NCBI GenBank assembly: GCA_964600075.1
Contig: CAZRIE010000009.1
Span: forward strand, 1 to 64,000
Length of the DNA stretch: 64,000 nt
Direction: 5' to 3'
DNA from: CAZRIE01 sp964600075
GTDB lineage: Bacteria > Bacteroidota > Bacteroidia > Flavobacteriales > Flavobacteriaceae
Each line of letters begins with the position of its first letter. Position 1 is the first letter of the stretch. The position numbers and the translations under genes were made by a program. Under the pieces are notes generated by a model. That model saw only the letters and a list, made by a program, of their open reading frames with translations, was not told the origin of the DNA and did not search any database. Shown piece after piece: positions 53,052 through 62,114 of the stretch.

Positions 53052-53282
53052 GGTAGACAGCAGACGGACGGTAGACGGACGGTAGACGGACGGTAGACGG
53101 ACGGTAGACGGACGGTNNNNNNNNNNNNNNNNNNNNNNNNNNNNNNNNNNNNNNNNNNNNNNNNNNNNNNNNNNNNNNNNNNNNNNNNNNNNNNNNNNNN
53201 NNNNNNNNNNNNNNNNGACGGTAGACGGACGGTAGACGGACGGTAGACGGACGGTAGACGGACGGTAGACGGACGGTAGACG
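53052..53282. repeat. 11-bp tandem repeat array broken by an assembly gap
   Basis: The unit GGTAGACGGAC repeats four full times before and five after a run of exactly 100 N (53117-53216), plus degenerate copies at each edge. The array starts three bases after the cyclophilin stop. The N run is a fixed-size filler, so the real length is unknown. No protein, terminator or CRISPR structure is apparent in it. Confidence 0.9.
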
Positions 53283-53379
53283 AAAAAATAGAAAACAAGA
53301 AAAAAAGACTAAAAAAAGCAGCAGTATTTAATACTCAAAATACTAAACCAATATACTTATAAACTCTTAAACCTATAAA

Positions 53380-53396
53380 CCTGCCTCGCCGGCAGG
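53380..53396. repeat. Short palindrome after the repeat array
   Basis: CCTGCC / GGCAGG around TCGCC, in the gap before the TRIC gene. The same kind of G/C-rich hairpin recurs between genes in flavobacteria. No T-run follows on either strand. Confidence 0.5.
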
Positions 53397-53437
53397 CCGT
53401 TTTGTAAAATTTTTTTCGAATTTACTACCCGAAATTT

Positions 53438-54049
53438 TTACTTCTCTGAGTGATAAATATTCGGTAGGGCAATCTTGAACTTTACCGCTAATAAACGGGC
53501 AACAATAATAATGACTATTGCTGCGACATAGGCATAGGCTCCGTCAAACGGCAACAGTATCAATAGAAAATAACTGCTACCGCCCAAAATACAGGCCGTA
53601 GCATAAACTTCCTTTCGAAATATTACGGGAATCTCGTTACAAAGTATATCTCGGATAACACCCCCGAAACTTGCGGTAATCGTGCCCAAAGCGATACACA
53701 TAATAGGAGAGAGTTCGGCTGCGAGCCCTTTTTCGATACCTAGCATAGTAAAAAGGCCTATACCAATAGTATCGAACAAGAAAAGTGTTTTTCTTAAATA
53801 TCGCAACTGATTTACAAATAAAACAGCAATGATTACGGTTCCTGCAATGACAAAGACATAGGTCGTTTCCCGCATCCATAGCACCGGCGTATTACCAATA
53901 AGCATATCACGTAAAGTACCCCCGCCTACTGCGGTTACAAAGGCAATGATAAAAACGCCGAACATATCCAACTTTTTATCCATGGCGACCAGAACACCTG
54001 AGATGGCAAAGGCCATTGTTCCTAAGATATCGATGATGAAATAGAACAT
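53438..54049 (-). CDS. TRIC-type cation channel family protein (UPF0126)
   Basis: 203 residues from ATG at 54049 (MFYFIIDILGTMAFAISGVLVA), with seven transmembrane helices in two repeated halves. Each half has the conserved glycine-rich GGGTLRDMLIG and GGVIRDILCNEIP, the ion-selective motif of the trimeric intracellular cation channel family. Function in bacteria is likely ion flux at the inner membrane. The longer frame starts at 54112 but the extra residues are not hydrophobic. Confidence 0.88.
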   Translation of the reverse strand: MFYFIIDILGTMAFAISGVLVAMDKKLDMFGVFIIAFVTAVGGGTLRDMLIGNTPVLWMRETTYVFVIAGTVIIAVLFVNQLRYLRKTLFLFDTIGIGLFTMLGIEKGLAAELSPIMCIALGTITASFGGVIRDILCNEIPVIFRKEVYATACILGGSSYFLLILLPFDGAYAYVAAIVIIIVARLLAVKFKIALPNIYHSEK

Positions 54050-54126
54050 AAAAAGGTTTTGGAAGTTTCTATTATTTCGATTACATTCAACCAACATTGA
54101 ATTTCGAACCATTTATTACCAATTTT

Positions 54127-54843
54127 TTAGAGTTGTTGTGTGTAAAAATTATAATCCTTGATAACGATATCTACTAAATCGACAGGTTTTAAATCTGCTG
54201 TAATATCGGCTACTCTTTTAATCTGGTCGCTCAAAGATACGATGACGTTGTGGTCACCATTGCGTTTTGCTGAATCGTATAGTTCTTTTATGGTCTGCAT
54301 CTCGCGGTCTTTGAAAACCGTTACCTGCGGAAATCGAGGTTTGTAGTCTTCAGGTAATTCACGCAAAAGGGTGTCTTTTAAAGAAACCCGTTTCTTTTCA
54401 CTGATTACAGTTGTTCCTGCCGCTATATCCCCTACCCTTTGTCCAGTTCCACGTATCAAGATAGTAAGCACGGCAATACCTCCTGAGGTCAGTACCACAT
54501 CGATAATCCGGAGTATCCAACGGATAAAATAGCTAGCAAAACTTGGTTTAGAGCCATCAAGCTTTACGACACGAACCTGCATCAATTTTTTACCTACAGT
54601 CTGTCCGTCCATAAAACTTTCAAGCAGCACATAGTACAAAAAAGAGGGTAGGCTCAACAACAGATAAATGGCCCACATATCGCCAAAATCGATTTCCAAG
54701 GAAACCAGCAACATAATGACAAGTATCAGATAGGCCAATATTATAAAACTATCGACAAGGTAAGCCACCATGCGGTCTCCGAGATGGGCCGTATTCTGGC
54801 TTATCGCTATATTTTGGGCAGTTTCTATTTGAAATTGTTCCAT
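54127..54843 (-). CDS. RDD family membrane protein
   Basis: 238 residues with three or four transmembrane helices and the RDD domain (AHLGDRMVAYLVDSFIIL about 20-37, YFIRWILRIIDVV about 105-117). RDD proteins have been linked to Na+/H+ antiport in some bacteria, but this one is uncharacterised. It diverges from spoIIM with a 32-base gap, so both genes share one promoter region. The C-terminal 90 residues are soluble and helical. Confidence 0.87.
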   Translation of the reverse strand: MEQFQIETAQNIAISQNTAHLGDRMVAYLVDSFIILAYLILVIMLLVSLEIDFGDMWAIYLLLSLPSFLYYVLLESFMDGQTVGKKLMQVRVVKLDGSKPSFASYFIRWILRIIDVVLTSGGIAVLTILIRGTGQRVGDIAAGTTVISEKKRVSLKDTLLRELPEDYKPRFPQVTVFKDREMQTIKELYDSAKRNGDHNVIVSLSDQIKRVADITADLKPVDLVDIVIKDYNFYTQQL

Positions 54844-54875
54844 AGTTTCGTTTCTTTGGTATAAACCAAAAGTTG

Positions 54876-55835
54876 ATGCGCGAGGCCGCCTTCGTTAAGC
54901 AAAATAAAGACAAGTGGGCTACTTTTGAAAGTGCCCTGTCAAACAAAACGAGGTTGGCACCCAATAAATTGTCTGACCTCTACATAGAAATTACCGACCA
55001 CCTAAGCTACGCCAAAACCTTCTATGCTGGAAGCAATACAGAGTTTTATCTGAACACCCTAGCTTCCCAGGCGCATCAGAAAATCTATAAAACCAAACGC
55101 GAGCCCAAAAACCTGATTCTCGAATTCTGGAAGACCGAATTCCCAACGTTATTCTATCACCACCAGCGCGAGCTGCTTATCGCCTTTTTAGTATTTGCAT
55201 TTTTTACGGCGGTCGGTGCTTTTTCTTCGGCCAACGAAGGTGACTTTGTCCGCTCAATTCTAGGCGATGGTTATGTGAATATGACCTTAGAGAATATCGA
55301 AAAGGGAGACCCCATGGCCGTCTATAAAAAAATGGGCGAGTTCAATATGTTCTTGGGGATTACCATTAACAACATCAAGGTAGCGTTGATGGCTTTTGCC
55401 TATGGTATTCTATTGGGTATCGGTACCTTGTTTATTATGCTACAGAATGGCATTATGCTCGGATGCTTTCAATATTTTTTTTATGAAAAGGGATTGTTGT
55501 GGGAGTCCGTTCGCACAATCTGGATCCATGGTACCATTGAAATATCGGTCATCATCATTGCAGGCTGTGCAGGCCTTGTACTAGCATCCGGAATGTTGTT
55601 CCCGGGCACCTATTCCCGCCTGGAATCTTTCAAAAGAGGGGTCAAGAACGGATTAAAGATTATGCTTAGTACAGTACCTTTTTTCATCATTGCAGGCTTT
55701 CTAGAAGGATTCGTAACCCGCCGTACCGAAATGCCCGATGCACTCGCTATTTTCATAATTTTAGCGTCTTTGGCATTAATTCTGTTTTACTACGTTATAT
55801 ATCCGAGGCAGTTGAATACAAAGAAAATAGAATAA
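54876..55835 (+). CDS. SpoIIM-like stage II sporulation family membrane protein
   Basis: 319 residues of the SpoIIM/DUF95 family with about six transmembrane helices and an N-terminal soluble part of about 95 residues. A DUF95 pattern is seen in YHHQRELLIAFLVFAFFTAVGAFSS and in FLGITINNIKVALMAFAYGILLGIGTLFIMLQNGIMLG. The organism does not sporulate; homologues are found beside MoxR/DUF58 genes, as here. ATG at 54876; TTG at 54873 is alternative. First gene of the plus-strand unit running to 61093. Confidence 0.88.
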   Translation: MREAAFVKQNKDKWATFESALSNKTRLAPNKLSDLYIEITDHLSYAKTFYAGSNTEFYLNTLASQAHQKIYKTKREPKNLILEFWKTEFPTLFYHHQRELLIAFLVFAFFTAVGAFSSANEGDFVRSILGDGYVNMTLENIEKGDPMAVYKKMGEFNMFLGITINNIKVALMAFAYGILLGIGTLFIMLQNGIMLGCFQYFFYEKGLLWESVRTIWIHGTIEISVIIIAGCAGLVLASGMLFPGTYSRLESFKRGVKNGLKIMLSTVPFFIIAGFLEGFVTRRTEMPDALAIFIILASLALILFYYVIYPRQLNTKKIE

Positions 55836-55870
55836 AGAGAAAAGAAGAAAAACTAAATGTCAGCAATCGG

Positions 55871-55886
55871 CCCCGAAGCTTCGGGG
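55871..55886. repeat. Perfect 16-base palindrome
   Basis: CCCCGAAGCTTCGGGG, perfect, in the 115-base gap between spoIIM and the next gene. No T-run follows, so a terminator is unlikely; the size and G/C content recall flavobacterial REP-like hairpins. Confidence 0.6.
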
Positions 55887-55950
55887 GTAACCAGTAATCA
55901 AAATAATTTTTTCCTAAGCCCATAAACTTTCTAAACCGCTAGGCTTCCAT

Positions 55951-56817
55951 ATGAAACTATATATAGAATTCAAAAAACAACGCGAACTAGGCGAAATTCT
56001 TTCCGATACTTTCGGATTCCTGCGCAGCGAGTTCAAACCTTTTTTTACAACATTTTTCAAGATTATAGGTCCCTATTTGATTGTGATGCTAATATGCTAC
56101 GGGCTTTACATGTACCAATTTGGTGACCTTTTTAATTTTAATATGGAACGATCTGATAGCGTATCGAGTGGTCTGATATTATTTGCCGTAGGTGCTGCCT
56201 TTTTTATATCGATTATAGCCACCTATGTGCTATCTCAAGCAACGACATTATTTTATATAGCGTCTTATGCGAACAATAGGGGTGTGACCAATTTCGATGA
56301 AATCAAAAAAAATGTCTATGGGTCATTTTGGCAATTTATCGGTCTTGGTTTTTTAGTTGTGATATGCGCTGGGGTAGGTTTTATGTTCTGCCTGATTCCC
56401 GGTATATATCTTTACGTACCGCTCATTCTTTCTTTTAGCATTATGGTTTTCAATCGCAAGGGTGTGTCAGATGCTTTTAGCTATAGCTTCACCTTGGTTA
56501 AAGACCATTGGTGGACAACCTTTGCCTCTATCTTCGTAGTGGGTATAATCGTTACGGTAGCAAGCTATGCATTTGCTCTACCTTCAACGATTTATACCTA
56601 CGCAAAAATGGGAATACTATCTGGTGAAATCGATGCTGAGAACTTTAATATTGTCGACCCGGTTTCAATGATTTTGGGCATTATCGGAATGTTGGCGAAA
56701 TTTCTTTTAAATATTATTTCGGTGGTCGCCAGTGTGTTTATTTACTTTGACCTAAACGAGAAAAAGAATTTTACCGGCACTTACGAACGTATCAAAAACT
56801 TAGGGGGGACAGATTGA
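55951..56817 (+). CDS. Membrane protein of unknown function, MoxR cluster
   Basis: 288 residues with six or so transmembrane helices (about 36-56, 72-98, 130-158, 192-215, 237-262). A cytoplasmic N-terminal region precedes (KKQRELGEILSDTFGFLRSEF). It has no enzyme motif, and resembles the 'glycerophosphoryl diester phosphodiesterase membrane domain' type proteins of unknown role. It overlaps the next gene by the TTG/ATG region, so it is in the same mRNA. Confidence 0.8.
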   Translation: MKLYIEFKKQRELGEILSDTFGFLRSEFKPFFTTFFKIIGPYLIVMLICYGLYMYQFGDLFNFNMERSDSVSSGLILFAVGAAFFISIIATYVLSQATTLFYIASYANNRGVTNFDEIKKNVYGSFWQFIGLGFLVVICAGVGFMFCLIPGIYLYVPLILSFSIMVFNRKGVSDAFSYSFTLVKDHWWTTFASIFVVGIIVTVASYAFALPSTIYTYAKMGILSGEIDAENFNIVDPVSMILGIIGMLAKFLLNIISVVASVFIYFDLNEKKNFTGTYERIKNLGGTD

Positions 56818-56822
56818 TTTCT

Positions 56823-57563
56823 ATGCGCAAACTGCTTCTCTTCTCCGTTCTGTTTGTGCTCTGTGCCAATTCGACAGTAGCACAGCAAGATTCTACACTA
56901 GTTACTTATGACTCGGCGCCTTTGGAAGTCGAACAAATCGATACCGAAGACTTACAGAAGTATCAAGATGATGAAGCGTTCAATTATGAAATTAAAAAAG
57001 GTGAGCCAAGGTGGTGGGGCGATTTTAAAACTTGGTTGGGCAATCTCCTGCTCCGCATGTTTGAAGGCATATTTGGCGTCGAAAAAGCTATAGGTTTTCT
57101 TGCGACATTTTTGCGTGTTGTACCTTACCTTCTTCTCGGCCTGCTTATTTATTTGCTTATCAAGTTCTTTCTCAATGTAAACGCAAGGTCGTTACAACAG
57201 GCTCAAAAGAATAACAGTCTAGTCTTCTTGTCGGAAGAGGAAAATATTATCAAAAACGAAGATATAGATGAACTTATCCGAAAAGCCCTTGCCGACAAAA
57301 ACTATCGATTGGCGATTCGGTACTACTACCTCTACATACTTAAATTAATGAGCGAAAAGGACTTGATAACGTGGGAGCTTCAGAAAACCAATGATGATTA
57401 TTTACAGGAAATTAAAAAAACAGTGTTAAAGCAATCCTTCACTAAGATTACCCGTCTGTACGATTATACCTGGTATGGAAATTTCCCCATCGACGAGGCT
57501 CGTTACAATACCGCAGAAAAGGCGTTTTTGCAGTTACAAAAAATGATCAATGCTAATGCGTAA
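56823..57563 (+). CDS. DUF4129 domain protein
   Basis: 246 residues. Signal peptide (about 1-21, ending STVAQQ), a transmembrane helix at about 93-115 (VPYLLLGLLIYLLIKFFL), and a C-terminal DUF4129 domain (NYRLAIRYYYLYILKLMSEKDLITW...TRLYDYTWYGNFPIDEARY). DUF4129 is regularly linked to transglutaminase or DUF4350/MoxR genes and is thought to be part of a membrane complex. ATG at 56823 is used; TTG at 56814 is possible. Overlaps DUF4350 by 14 bases. Confidence 0.86.
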   Translation: MRKLLLFSVLFVLCANSTVAQQDSTLVTYDSAPLEVEQIDTEDLQKYQDDEAFNYEIKKGEPRWWGDFKTWLGNLLLRMFEGIFGVEKAIGFLATFLRVVPYLLLGLLIYLLIKFFLNVNARSLQQAQKNNSLVFLSEEENIIKNEDIDELIRKALADKNYRLAIRYYYLYILKLMSEKDLITWELQKTNDDYLQEIKKTVLKQSFTKITRLYDYTWYGNFPIDEARYNTAEKAFLQLQKMINANA

Positions 57564-58770
57564 AAAAGGGGGCATCTATATCGTTATTGCGGTTTTCACA
57601 GTTGTTTTGCTAATGGTATTGCAATACAACAAACCCAAAGAGGTAAATTGGTTTCCTTCCTATGTAGCCAACCATAAAACACCCTATGGCACGTTCGTAT
57701 TGAACGATGTCATTCAGCGGCTTTTCCCTGATAAAATACAACACGTGGGCATACCTCCGTTCGAGTTTTTGAAGGAAAACACCACCGCCGAAGGCACTTA
57801 CTTTTTCGTGAACAAAACTATCGAATTTGGGGAGGCTGAATTGAACAATCTATTGAATTGGACATCCGAAGGAAATACCCTTTTCATTGCAACAAATAAT
57901 TTAGAACAACAACTTTTAGATACCCTCAATCTAGAAATAGGTAACCTCTACGGGGAATTTAATGAAGACCAATCACAACGGCATGAATTGGCAAATCCAT
58001 TACTAAAATCCGAAACGGGTTATATTTTCCGAAAAGACAACTATGCTTACTATTTTCGAGAAATCGATACGGCCGTGACCAGTATAATTGGAACGGTTAA
58101 CAATGTTACCGCAATTGATTCGGTACAACAACATTTTGATGTAATCAAGCAAAAGTTCGGAAACGGCGAAATCATCTTGAGCACCTTCCCCAAGGCATTT
58201 ACCAATTATTTTATTTTAAAGGATGACAATAAAAACTACACGGCCGGGCTACTCTCGTATCTCGATGACACCCGTCCCATTTATATGGACAACCACCATA
58301 AATCAGGAAAATCGGTATACACCTCGCCGATGTACATTTTTCTCCATATAAAGGAATTCAAGTGGGCCTACTATCTCGTGCTCATTGGAGCGGTAATCTA
58401 TATTATTTTTGAAGGAAAACGTAAGCAACGAGCTATACCAGTGGTTGAGCCCTTGAAAAATCAGACCTTGGCTTTTACCCGAACCATTGCAGATATGTAC
58501 TTTGAAAAAGGAGAACAGAAGCAGATTTCCGAATATAAAATTTCTTATTTTTTGGAATACATCCGATCTCATTTCTATTTAAGAACGATTAAAAGGGACA
58601 TCGATTTTTATCGGAACTTGGCATCACGTAGCTCCCATTCCTTCGAAGAGGTAGAACAGCTGTTCACTTTTATTGAACGCCTGAGAAACCAAGAAAACAT
58701 ATCAGATTCAGAGTTACAAAAACTGAACACATCCATAGAAAAATTTAAAACCAAAGCGCATGGAAAATAA
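57550..58770 (+). CDS. DUF4350 domain protein
   Basis: 406 residues. An N-terminal transmembrane helix (about 8-25), a periplasmic domain of the DUF4350 kind (about 40-240, with the TSEGNTLFIATN motif), and a second helix at about 273-290 (FKWAYYLVLIGAVIYIIFEGKRK) leading to a cytoplasmic helical tail (about 290-406). The family stands beside DUF4129 and MoxR genes and has no known enzyme activity; the fold of the central part resembles glutamine-amidotransferase-like domains. ATG at 57550. Confidence 0.86.
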   Translation: MLMRKKGGIYIVIAVFTVVLLMVLQYNKPKEVNWFPSYVANHKTPYGTFVLNDVIQRLFPDKIQHVGIPPFEFLKENTTAEGTYFFVNKTIEFGEAELNNLLNWTSEGNTLFIATNNLEQQLLDTLNLEIGNLYGEFNEDQSQRHELANPLLKSETGYIFRKDNYAYYFREIDTAVTSIIGTVNNVTAIDSVQQHFDVIKQKFGNGEIILSTFPKAFTNYFILKDDNKNYTAGLLSYLDDTRPIYMDNHHKSGKSVYTSPMYIFLHIKEFKWAYYLVLIGAVIYIIFEGKRKQRAIPVVEPLKNQTLAFTRTIADMYFEKGEQKQISEYKISYFLEYIRSHFYLRTIKRDIDFYRNLASRSSHSFEEVEQLFTFIERLRNQENISDSELQKLNTSIEKFKTKAHGK

Positions 58771-59758
58771 CGAAACCCCGAACGAAAGCTTGAATTTCGA
58801 CAACCGAATTCCACTCGAGGACTTAAAAAATGCTGTCGCAGATATTAAAAAAGAACTCGCCAAGGTTATCGTTGGGCAAGAGACTTTTATTGAACTATTG
58901 ATTGTTTCCCTGCTAGTAGACGGGCACGTGCTTATAGAAGGCGTACCCGGTATTGCGAAGACTGTTACGGCCAAGCTGTTCGCCAAGACCTTGAAGACCG
59001 ATTTCAGCCGTATTCAGTTTACTCCCGATCTGATGCCCAGCGATATTTTGGGCACCTCGATTTTTAACGTGAAGAACTCAGAGTTCGAATATAAAAAAGG
59101 TCCGATTTTCTCAAATATCGTTCTTATCGACGAAATCAACCGCGCACCAGCAAAGACCCAAGCGGCCATGTTCGAGACGATGGAAGAGCGTCAGGTAACT
59201 ATGGATGGTCAAACCTATAAAATGGATGTACCCTTTATGGTTCTGGCTACTCAAAACCCTATTGAACAAGAAGGTACTTATGCACTTCCGGAAGCGCAAC
59301 TCGACCGTTTTTTGTTCAAAATTAAAGTAGATTATCCGTCGCTTGAAGAAGAAATTCAGATTATCCAAACACATCACGAACGCAAGGGCAATACCCCTCA
59401 AGAATTGATAAATGGCGTATTGGCCCCAAAACAGTTGGCCGACTTCAAATCGAAAATACAAAAAATAATCGTTGAGGAGAAAATCATCAAATACATCGCG
59501 GATATTATTACTAAAACCCGGAACCATCCGCATCTGTATTTGGGCGGGTCTCCGAGGGCTTCCATTGCAACTTTGAACACCGCTAAGGCATTTGCGGCCA
59601 TAAGCGGGCGCGATTTCGTAATTCCAGAAGATGTGAAACGTGCCTTGGTACCCGTATTGAACCATAGGGTCATTTTGACCCCTGAACGCGAAATGGAAGG
59701 TATGACTACCGACAGCGTGATAAATATGATTACCGAGTCTGTGGAAATTCCTAGATAG
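58760..59758 (+). CDS. MoxR family AAA+ ATPase
   Basis: 332 residues. Walker A GVPGIAKT (about 59-66, the MoxR form), Walker B VLIDEINRAP (about 115-124), and sensor 1 LATQNP (about 160-165), followed by a C-terminal lid region. MoxR ATPases act as chaperones or activators that assemble metal enzymes and membrane complexes, usually with a DUF58/VWA partner. The start overlaps the DUF4350 stop by 11 bases and DUF58 follows after 3. Confidence 0.93.
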   Translation: MENNETPNESLNFDNRIPLEDLKNAVADIKKELAKVIVGQETFIELLIVSLLVDGHVLIEGVPGIAKTVTAKLFAKTLKTDFSRIQFTPDLMPSDILGTSIFNVKNSEFEYKKGPIFSNIVLIDEINRAPAKTQAAMFETMEERQVTMDGQTYKMDVPFMVLATQNPIEQEGTYALPEAQLDRFLFKIKVDYPSLEEEIQIIQTHHERKGNTPQELINGVLAPKQLADFKSKIQKIIVEEKIIKYIADIITKTRNHPHLYLGGSPRASIATLNTAKAFAAISGRDFVIPEDVKRALVPVLNHRVILTPEREMEGMTTDSVINMITESVEIPR

Positions 59759-59761
59759 CCC

Positions 59762-61093
59762 ATGCAGTTTCTAAAATCGTTTTACATACATAATACGTTT
59801 TTTACGTACATCGCTTTTTTGGCGGCCTGCTTTGTACTATCATATTGGGTGCCGCTGCTTTATCCGATTGCGTGGTTGCTAATACTCTTGGTACTGGCGC
59901 TATTTCTGTTCGATATCTATTTGTTGTATACGTCAGTAAAGGCAATACATGCGGAACGGGTTTTACCAGGCAAACTATCGAACAGCGATTTGAATCCCAT
60001 CCGCATCAAATTCAGCTCACAATATGATTTTTTGGCCTACCTCTCTATAATCGATGAGCTTCCGGTGCAATTTCAGAAGCGTGATTTCGAGCACAGTACT
60101 ATCCTGACCAAAGGCGAACTGCGGCAATTTGAGTATACCGTGCGACCTATTGACCGCGGGGAGTATGTATTCGGTAACCTAATTATCTTTGCCTCTTCCC
60201 CTTTAAAAATCGTAAAACGCAAATTCGTTTTTCAAAAAGAACAATTGGTACCTGTATACCCGAGTATTATACAGATGCAGCAATATGATTTTTTGGCCAT
60301 CAGCAATCGCCTTACTGAAATCGGTCTAAAAAAAATTCGCCGGATCGGACATACCCAAGAATTCGAACAAATCAAGGAATATGTGCAGGGCGATGATTTT
60401 CGTACTGTCAATTGGAAAGCAACAGCAAAACAGAACGCGCTTATGGTCAACCAATACCAAGACGAGCGTTCACAGCCCATTTATTCCCTAATCGATTCAG
60501 GGCGTGTAATGAAAATGCCATTCAACGGCTTAAAATTGTTAGACTATGCTATTAACTCCACACTAGCCTTTTCCAACGTTGCCCTAAAGCGCAATGATAA
60601 GACAGGTATGGTCGTGTTTTCAAAAAATATAGAGACGTTTGTACCTGCGGTTCAAAAAATCACCCACTTGAACACCATTTTAGAAAAGCTCTATAACATT
60701 ACCACTGCATATACGGACTCTGATTTCGGCCTGCTCTACGCACACATAAAACGGAAAATAAATCACAGGAGTCTTTTGCTTTTCTATACCAATTTCGAGC
60801 ATATCTCCGCTTTAAAACGCCAACTACCTTTTTTACTGGCCATTGCAAAAAAGCATGTTCTTGTAGTCATATTTTTCGAAAACACCGAACTTGAGACCTT
60901 GATAGCCAATGACGCCGAAGATCTTCAATCCATCTATCATAAGACTATCGCAGAAAAATTTTCACTCGAAAAACGTCTAATACAAAAAGAACTTCAGAAA
61001 TATGGTATTCAAACAATACTTACCAAACCTGAAAATCTAACCATAAATACAATCAACAAATATTTAGAAATAAAAGCAAAGGGACTTCTTTAG
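59762..61093 (+). CDS. DUF58 domain protein
   Basis: 443 residues. Two N-terminal transmembrane helices (about 10-52) and a cytoplasmic part with the DUF58 core GHTQEFEQIKEYVQGDDFRTVNWKATAK (about 198-225, partly shown) and QYQDERSQPIYSLIDSG after it, which starts a von Willebrand A-like fold with a degenerate metal site (IDSG). It is the usual partner of MoxR. Last gene of the unit; 326 bases with no gene follow. Confidence 0.92.
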   Translation: MQFLKSFYIHNTFFTYIAFLAACFVLSYWVPLLYPIAWLLILLVLALFLFDIYLLYTSVKAIHAERVLPGKLSNSDLNPIRIKFSSQYDFLAYLSIIDELPVQFQKRDFEHSTILTKGELRQFEYTVRPIDRGEYVFGNLIIFASSPLKIVKRKFVFQKEQLVPVYPSIIQMQQYDFLAISNRLTEIGLKKIRRIGHTQEFEQIKEYVQGDDFRTVNWKATAKQNALMVNQYQDERSQPIYSLIDSGRVMKMPFNGLKLLDYAINSTLAFSNVALKRNDKTGMVVFSKNIETFVPAVQKITHLNTILEKLYNITTAYTDSDFGLLYAHIKRKINHRSLLLFYTNFEHISALKRQLPFLLAIAKKHVLVVIFFENTELETLIANDAEDLQSIYHKTIAEKFSLEKRLIQKELQKYGIQTILTKPENLTINTINKYLEIKAKGLL

Positions 61094-61419
61094 ATTGAAC
61101 TTTCTATCCTTTGCTTGTGGCGTGCATCAAACTTCAAAGAAGGTTTTTCCTACATGCTTAAGCGAAGAATATCTAAGAAAACTTGAACGTACTAGCATTT
61201 ACTGCATTGTTAATAACTTTTTGGGGTATTTATGAATTTTCCCCGCCTGACAATACCACTATACGATCGACCAACTGCACAATCCATATGTTCTTTTGAG
61301 GTCTACGTTTCGATGAACGGTCAAAAATTTCCGTATTAAATCTTTAATTTAGTAATCCCCCGAAGGTATTTTTTGTGCCGCCCTCAAATAGAATTTTGAA
61401 CTAAACCTACCCAAAGGGA
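61094..61419. other. Gene-free stretch
   Basis: 326 bases between DUF58 and the orphan gene. I find no open frame of length, no hairpin with a T-run, no RNA-like motif and no clean promoter. The following gene must have its promoter here. Confidence 0.5.
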
Positions 61420-61950
61420 ATGAAAGGCTTATCTCTTTTGTATGCTGACTACTTTAATCTTTTTTCAAGACTAATCCACCGCAAATCGAAGCACCATTTT
61501 CGTTTAATAGATTTTAAGGATAAACAGCATAAGACCAATATTCTGCTTAGCCAGACCAAGTGTAATCTTGAAATTCTTCCTCAAGGTCTAATGGTTATGG
61601 GGAACTTTACGGAAAGAGATACCATAATTCCAGTTCTTAAGAATGAAATCGAATCGATTACCATAGTCCGGGGAAAAGAAATTATAGATACATTTTATCT
61701 GTCTCCCATGCATATACTTTCAAAGTTTGGAATACCGAACCACATATCGAAGTATCTAAAGGTCTATCCTTCGGAATATAAGATTACCGAGACCCAGGTT
61801 ACAATAAAATGTGAAGACTTCCAACTAAAATTGATAACTAGCGGAAACAGGTTCGAAAAATTACTTAGAACCTTTAAAAAGAGGGGCTACTCAACTATGT
61901 TGAATCTCATCGAAAAGCCTAGTTTGAATCTTCTACAGTATAATACGTAA
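61420..61950 (+). CDS. Unknown protein
   Basis: 176 residues, not recognised. There is no signal peptide or transmembrane helix. The middle (about 50-140) alternates strands and short turns (NLEILPQGLMVMGNFTERDTIIPVLKNEIESITIVRGKEIIDTFYLSP), in a pattern like a PH-type or stress-induced beta domain, which is inference. The Lys/Arg content is high (basic). It stands alone between two gene-free gaps. Confidence 0.65.
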   Translation: MKGLSLLYADYFNLFSRLIHRKSKHHFRLIDFKDKQHKTNILLSQTKCNLEILPQGLMVMGNFTERDTIIPVLKNEIESITIVRGKEIIDTFYLSPMHILSKFGIPNHISKYLKVYPSEYKITETQVTIKCEDFQLKLITSGNRFEKLLRTFKKRGYSTMLNLIEKPSLNLLQYNT

Positions 61951-62114
61951 ACAATATTACGCTCGATTAAAGTTATGTGCTTTTTTAAAACTTAATGAAA
62001 CGTAAAAAATATCCCTATGTTTATCTGCACAAATAGTCTGTATAACTAGGTACCATAGCACTACAACAAAGTCTCCAAGAGTTTACTAACTTTAGCCTAA
62101 GCTAAAACACGACC

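Noticed and set aside
53052..53282. Tandem repeat considered as a CRISPR array
   Set aside because: The units are directly adjacent with no spacers and no cas genes are in the window.
59111..59665. 184-residue open frame antisense to the MoxR gene
   Set aside because: It is entirely opposite a strongly conserved AAA+ gene with intact motifs and has no recognisable domain of its own.
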